DNA of 64,000 nucleotides from contig NC_088302.1 of the NCBI RefSeq assembly GCF_032854445.1, positions 12,827,338-12,891,337 of the forward strand, in the 5' to 3' direction. Below, one piece after another: positions 60,515-64,000 of this stretch. The notes beneath the pieces were generated by a model. That model was not told the DNA's origin. It ran no database searches and saw only the letters and a program-made list of their open reading frames with translations. Numbering within the stretch: position 1 is the stretch's first letter; each line of letters starts with the position of its first letter. Position numbers and translations under genes: made by a program. Source of the stretch: Liolophura sinensis. Lineage: Eukaryota; Mollusca; Polyplacophora; Chitonida; Chitonidae.

Positions 60515-60599
60515 GGAAAAAAGAGAGAAAAAAAAGAGGCAAAACGTCGGCTTGTAAAGTCGAGTGGGACAACTCGAAAAGAGCTCCCGGGCGCCAAAA

Positions 60600-60750
60600 C
60601 GGACCAATGGGTGAGCTGGATTTGCCCCAAAACTGCCCAATGGGGGGCCCGCAAAACGGACCAATCAGCGTGCGAGAAGAGGTTACGTAAGAAAAAACGA
60701 ACCAATCAGCGTGTGGTGAATTTCCGCGTGTCTCAGGTACAAAAAGACGG
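60600..60750 (+). promoter_or_regulatory. Promoter of the zinc-finger gene: four CCAAT boxes
   Basis: CCAAT occurs at 60604, 60637, 60661 and 60702. The last two lie in near-identical 'accaatcagcgtg' contexts about 41 bp apart. A TATA-like tacaaaaag lies at 60738-60746, followed by a purine/CAG-rich leader to the ATG at 60827. Tandem CCAAT boxes are typical NF-Y targets and suggest an actively transcribed gene. Confidence 0.6.
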
Positions 60751-60826
60751 GTGCAGCAGTAGCAGATCACTTCACCTGAAGACACCAACCGAGCGAGCGA
60801 TCGAGCGACCGAGTAAACAAGCGACG

Positions 60827-61904
60827 ATGGATCAAGAGGATTTCGAAGTTAATATGGAGAAGAAGACGTTGGAGGAGAAGAAGACGGCGAAGCTATTTAC
60901 CTGTGAGGTGTGCGATCGAGGATTCACCCGACGCGATAGCTGGCGACGACACCAAAAAACACAACACGGTGCTAAGGAAAAAAAGAAGACGGAGAAATAT
61001 TTTTGCCGGGTGTGTGCCCAGCATTTTACCCGGCGGTATAACTGGCTCCGGCACCAGCGGACGCATCACCAGCCCCAGACAAAGAAAAGATTCACCTGTC
61101 CGACCTGTGACCGGGCGTTTTTTCGCCGGGCGAATTTGATCCGCCATCAACAGCGCCATGACAACAAAAAAGAACGTGTGTGGCATTGCGAAAACTGCGA
61201 GGAGTCTTTCTACCGGTTGTGGGATTGGCGGACCCATCAACGTGGGAAACACGGCTCGGTAAGTTCTTTTTTTTTTATATATTTTATTTTATTTTTCTCC
61301 ACCCCAAGCAGCAGGTTGAGTGACCTACTAACCCACGAGCCACCACAAACCTCCCACGCATTCCTCACCCTTTTCCCCTTTTTCCCCTTTCACCCGTTCT
61401 CCCTGTCTTGGGTGGTGTATTATGCTGTATGTTATGACGTGATCATATCCCTTTCTCCCTTTCCCCTGCCTTGACTGGTGACAATGCATTATAATGTATT
61501 ATGATGTCTGTTATGACGTCGTCATATGTAAACAAACATGTGTTCACCTCGCCTGCTATGTATATATGTAATATATGTATATATGTCTAATACTGACAAG
61601 CCTACCCTACACCGACTGCACCGACTGACCTGCCTGCCGACCTCCCAACCAGCCTGCATTGAAAATTCATAAGTAACACCAATACATTATACATATACAC
61701 AAGAAAATTTGGTGGGTTTTTTCCACACCGCGGGGTGTATGTGTATAGACTAGCGTGATATAGCGTGTAGTAGACTAGAGTACAGTATAACAGTATAACA
61801 GTATATGGGGTATAGATATAGATAGATAAATAGAGAAAACAGTGGTTTGTTTGTTTCAGGCTGGGTGTGAATTAGGCAAAGTTTTAAGTAACTCTAAGTT
61901 TTAG
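60827..61904 (+). CDS. Four-finger C2H2 zinc-finger protein, two exons
   Basis: Exon 1 (60827-61258) starts MDQEDFEVNMEKKTLEEKK and holds four C2H2 fingers: CEVC..H-x4-H, CRVC..H-x3-H, CPTC..H-x3-H and CENC..H-x4-H, with basic linkers, so it is likely a nuclear DNA-binding protein. The donor ctcg|gtaagt at 61259 and an acceptor 'ttgtttgtttcag' at 61847-61859 join in phase 0 and add a short tail (AGCELGKVLSNSKF) before TAG at 61902. The second exon is predicted from splice signals only. Without splicing the frame would run into a pyrimidine-rich stretch that does not look coding. The helix sequences (TRRDSWRRH, TRRYNWLRH, RRANLIRH, RLWDWRTH) are similar between fingers, suggesting internal duplication. 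Target unknown. Confidence 0.78.
61542..61592. repeat. Repeat 'beta', first copy
   Basis: 'gttcacctcgcctgctatg', an AT-rich 'tatatatgtaatatatg' tract and 'atatgtctaata'. The second copy at 63638-63686 is in the same orientation ('gttcaactcgcctgctatg ... gtctaata'). Confidence 0.85.
61711..61806. repeat. Repeat 'alpha', second copy
   Basis: 'ggtgggttttttccacaccg', 'cggggtgtatgtgtatagac', 'tagcgtgatatagcgtg' and 'cagtataacagtataacagt': same order as 60434-60514, with an extra 'tagtagactagag' inserted. It lies in the predicted intron of the zinc-finger gene. Confidence 0.85.
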
Positions 61905-62103
61905 GTATGAATTAGGTGGAGTAGAAGGTTAGGAAGACTTTGAGGATTTGCGATAAAAAAAAATATCAGAACAAGTACAATTGTACACTTAAAATAATGG
62001 GAAGACTGTGTCTGGTGTGGGGTTTCTTTTCTTTCATTTTTTTTAGTGCTTAGATTGAGAAAGTACTCTTTCGGGAAGAGTTGGGTGGCCCTGAAAAGGG
62101 CCG

Positions 62104-62245
62104 TTGGAAAAGTGCTGTTTCTTTTTTTCTTTTTTTTCATTTTTTCTTTTTTTAAACAGCCATGTTTCTTTTTTTCTTTTTTAAACAGCCATTTTTTTTT
62201 TTTTTTTTAAACAGCCAGCTGTTTTTTTTTTTTTTTCTTGTTTTT
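62104..62245. repeat. T-rich tandem repeat
   Basis: Poly-T tracts alternating with 'taaacagcca', three to four units of about 35-50 bp. It sits downstream of the RING gene's stop codon and between the two convergent genes. On the minus strand the units read as A-rich sequence and could affect 3'-end formation. Confidence 0.85.
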
Positions 62246-62291
62246 TAACAAACAAATTCACATGAAAACGATTAAAAAACGAGATATACAA

Positions 62292-63390
62292 TTAATAAAA
62301 TAAACGAACAACACGTAAAATATACAAATTACGGAAGGGACACCGCTGTGGGTCAAGTCTGCGGGCACAGGTGAGACAGATCGCCGCATGCTCGCAGGGT
62401 AGGAGGCATGCACTCGACGGTCTCTCATAGCAAATCCGACATGTCGGAAAACCGTCGGATACCTGTCCCCTACCCTGTGGGGATGCCGCAAGCCCTTCAC
62501 CTGCGCCCGGCCCAGGTGAGACAGGTGGTGCTGCTGCTGCTGTTGACTCGGGTGGAGTTGGTGTTAATGGTAAGCCTCCTACCGCCGCGGGGATGAGAAA
62601 CCATTGTAGGGGCGGTTGAGCTCTTAACCGGTCTTCTACATCTCTAACCAGGGTGTTGCGCTCCTCTGCAGTTAGATAATTGTGGTTTCCAATTTCTGTT
62701 GTGCGAAATGTCATGTTGGGGTGAGCTCTAACCGCCCCTACTTCCCTAACCGGGGTAGAAGGCAAAGCCTGGGCTAGGGGTGATGGCAACAGGCTCTCAT
62801 CCTCACGGCGGGTGTCCCGTGGGTGGGGTGGGACACGAGCTGTAGGACGGGCTCGTGCCCGACCCCAGCGTGCTGTCAACCACCCAGGTGACCGTGGTGT
62901 AGGTGATGGTACAGGTGAAGAACTCCCCTCCTCCAGATTCAGTTGCCGGGGGAGTCCCCGGCCAATACCCCGCCCCACGGGATCCCTCCGCGTCGTAAAC
63001 CGCTCCATGAGCGTTTGTCTGAGGCGGGGTGTTTCTGGGGTGGTGGTGGTGGTGGTGGTGGTGGTGGCGGCGGCGACCGTCTCTCCGCTGGTGATCATTT
63101 CCCGGAGTCTATTGACGTAATTTCCTCGCCCCACCCCCACTCTCCTACCCGCTCTCCTATCTACGCACCGCGGGCAGGGGCAGGGGCGGAGGTCTCTTTC
63201 CTCCCCGTTGGGTGTGGTGTTGCTCCCCTGGGGTGGTGGAGTATCCGGGATGATGATTGGGGAGGCCGGGGGATGACGGCGTCCATGGTTCTTCATCCTG
63301 GTTATGGTTAGAAGAAGACTGGTCTTCATCACTATCATCCTATTGCCCCTCCCCGGCACTCCCCAAAAAATCGTGGAATCGACGGTCCAT
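62292..63390 (-). pseudogene. RING-finger (IAP/viral-like E3 ligase type) gene with damaged 5' part
   Basis: The promoter and a well-placed ATG (63390, ccATGG context) open a frame (MDRRFHDFLGSAGEGQ) that meets TAG after 16 codons, continues with acidic sequence (DDSDEDQSSSNHNQDEEPW) in the same frame and then stops. The long downstream frame (to TAA at 62292) is shifted. It has a poly-Thr run, Arg/Pro-rich low-complexity sequence, EIGNHNYLTAEERNTLVRDV, and a C-terminal RING: CRIC..ACLLPCEHAAICLTCA, then QRCPFRN. The position of the last RING cysteine (CPxC) is occupied by Arg. A C-terminal RING followed by a hydrophobic tail (LRVVRLFY) is typical of IAP-like ubiquitin ligases, host or viral. 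GC content is far above the surroundings. An unseen intron could explain the 5' break; I found no convincing sites. Confidence 0.65.
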
Positions 63391-63454
63391 GGTGTGGAAA
63401 ATAGCAAACTGAAGTCAAGCAAACTCCGTAACAGTCTGATCAACTCAAACCCGC

Positions 63455-63530
63455 GGTTATGTTATATATACTAACAACCCTAGCCTGGGCGAAAGCACGA
63501 CAAAATGAATTATCAGCCCACTGATTGGAT
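63455..63530 (-). promoter_or_regulatory. Promoter of the RING gene: TATA and CCAAT boxes
   Basis: On the minus strand TATATATAAC lies at 63470-63461 and CCAAT (atccaatcag) at about 63527-63523, about 55 bp further upstream. The ATG at 63390 is about 70 bp downstream of the TATA box, leaving room for a short leader. Confidence 0.6.
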
Positions 63531-63637
63531 GATGAGTGCGAGCGGGCTTTTATGTTTTTCTCCCGCCCGTTTCATACACAATCATCAGCCCGCCAGAGCT
63601 GTGCGCGTGACGCTACATTGTTGTCAGCCGGGGTTGT

Positions 63638-63686
63638 GTTCAACTCGCCTGCTATGTATATATCTTATATATATATATGTCTAATA
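63638..63686. repeat. Repeat 'beta', second copy
   Basis: Matches 61542-61592 with small changes in the AT-rich centre. It ends the second alpha-beta cassette, beyond the RING gene's promoter. Confidence 0.85.
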
Positions 63687-64000
63687 CATCGGCTGGTGGT
63701 TGTGATTTCTACGTGTATAAGTGTCAATTGAATAAGTGGTCATTGTAGGCTTAGATGTCTTCTTTCTTTCTTTCCTGAACCCGCTTTGCTTCTTGAAAGT
63801 TAATTGAAGACAGTAAGAGCTATCGCATGTTACATGTTTGTAACAGTATATGAAAAGTATAAAAAAAACTTCTTTACTGGATCATATGCAATGAGACATG
63901 CTGCATTTCATTGCTGAAAATGATTATTCACAGCTGAGATCGCTAGATTTCTTATTGAAATAACAGTAGTTTTAGTTCAATATATTTAAGGATGGTTGTG
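63687..64000. other. Right edge of window, nothing identified
   Basis: AT-rich sequence with a CTTTC run at 63758-63773 and poly-A; no open frame, repeat or signal that I can support. The right limit of the zinc-finger/RING insertion may lie here or beyond the window. Confidence 0.5.

Noticed and set aside
60331-60788. Three overlapping minus-strand frames before the zinc-finger gene
   Set aside because: They cover the CCAAT promoter and repeat alpha and show no protein-like conservation.
62408-63311. Plus-strand frames opposite the RING gene (poly-Gly/Val)
   Set aside because: Antisense shadows of GC-rich sequence and of the poly-Thr codon run.

Overview
The window looks like nuclear DNA of a marine invertebrate, most likely a mollusc or other lophotrochozoan. 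The evidence is its AT-rich composition, GT-AG introns, tRNA-derived SINEs with an AAAT tail and a 'gccgtactcaagaatattt' core (which I recall from bivalve DNA), a Ty3/Gypsy element, reverse-transcriptase fragments and low gene density. There are no bacterial-type operons, no rRNA and no CRISPR. I cannot name the species.

Layout. 1-5569 is low-information flank with one SINE, one minisatellite and one doubtful terminal exon. 5570-35930 is an old, degenerate tandem array of a mostly non-coding unit of about 8 kb: copies A (5570-14915), B (14916-22853), C (22854-25930, internally deleted) and D (25931-35930). A fifth partial copy, E (41617-43050), is closest to D. SINEs, reverse-transcriptase (RT) fragments and LTRs are inserted in these copies. 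35931-41616 is unique DNA with two minisatellites and exons of what seem to be host genes on the minus strand. The best is an unrecognised secreted protein with three exons whose reading phases agree (37808-39589).

43051-53100 is a 10-kb Ty3/Gypsy retrotransposon with two LTRs of about 1.85 kb, a GTAT target duplication, a primer-binding site matching tRNA-Leu, broken gag/protease/pol frames, and an extra ORF after integrase encoding two C2HC zinc fingers. A solo LTR of the same family (30237-32054) sits in the same flanking sequence in copy D, so D and E are a segmental duplication in which one copy kept the full element and the other was reduced to a solo LTR.

56559-60354 is an RT-element fragment split by a 2.9-kb DNA transposon (57152-60048). 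The transposon has imperfect 35-bp inverted ends, an ATAT target duplication, a visible empty site in sister copies, repeated subterminal motifs, and a two-exon 583-aa protein of the type annotated as DUF7869, with a plausible D-D-E triad. This is the strongest candidate for an under-described mobile system here.

60355-63690 changes character: two cassettes, each bracketed by the same pair of repeats, carry a four-finger C2H2 protein gene (plus strand, multiple CCAAT boxes) and a GC-rich, IAP/viral-like RING-finger gene (minus strand, TATA and CCAAT boxes, with a damaged 5' part). Their compact promoters and different base composition suggest acquisition from, or contact with, a DNA virus or large mobile element, but that is inference.
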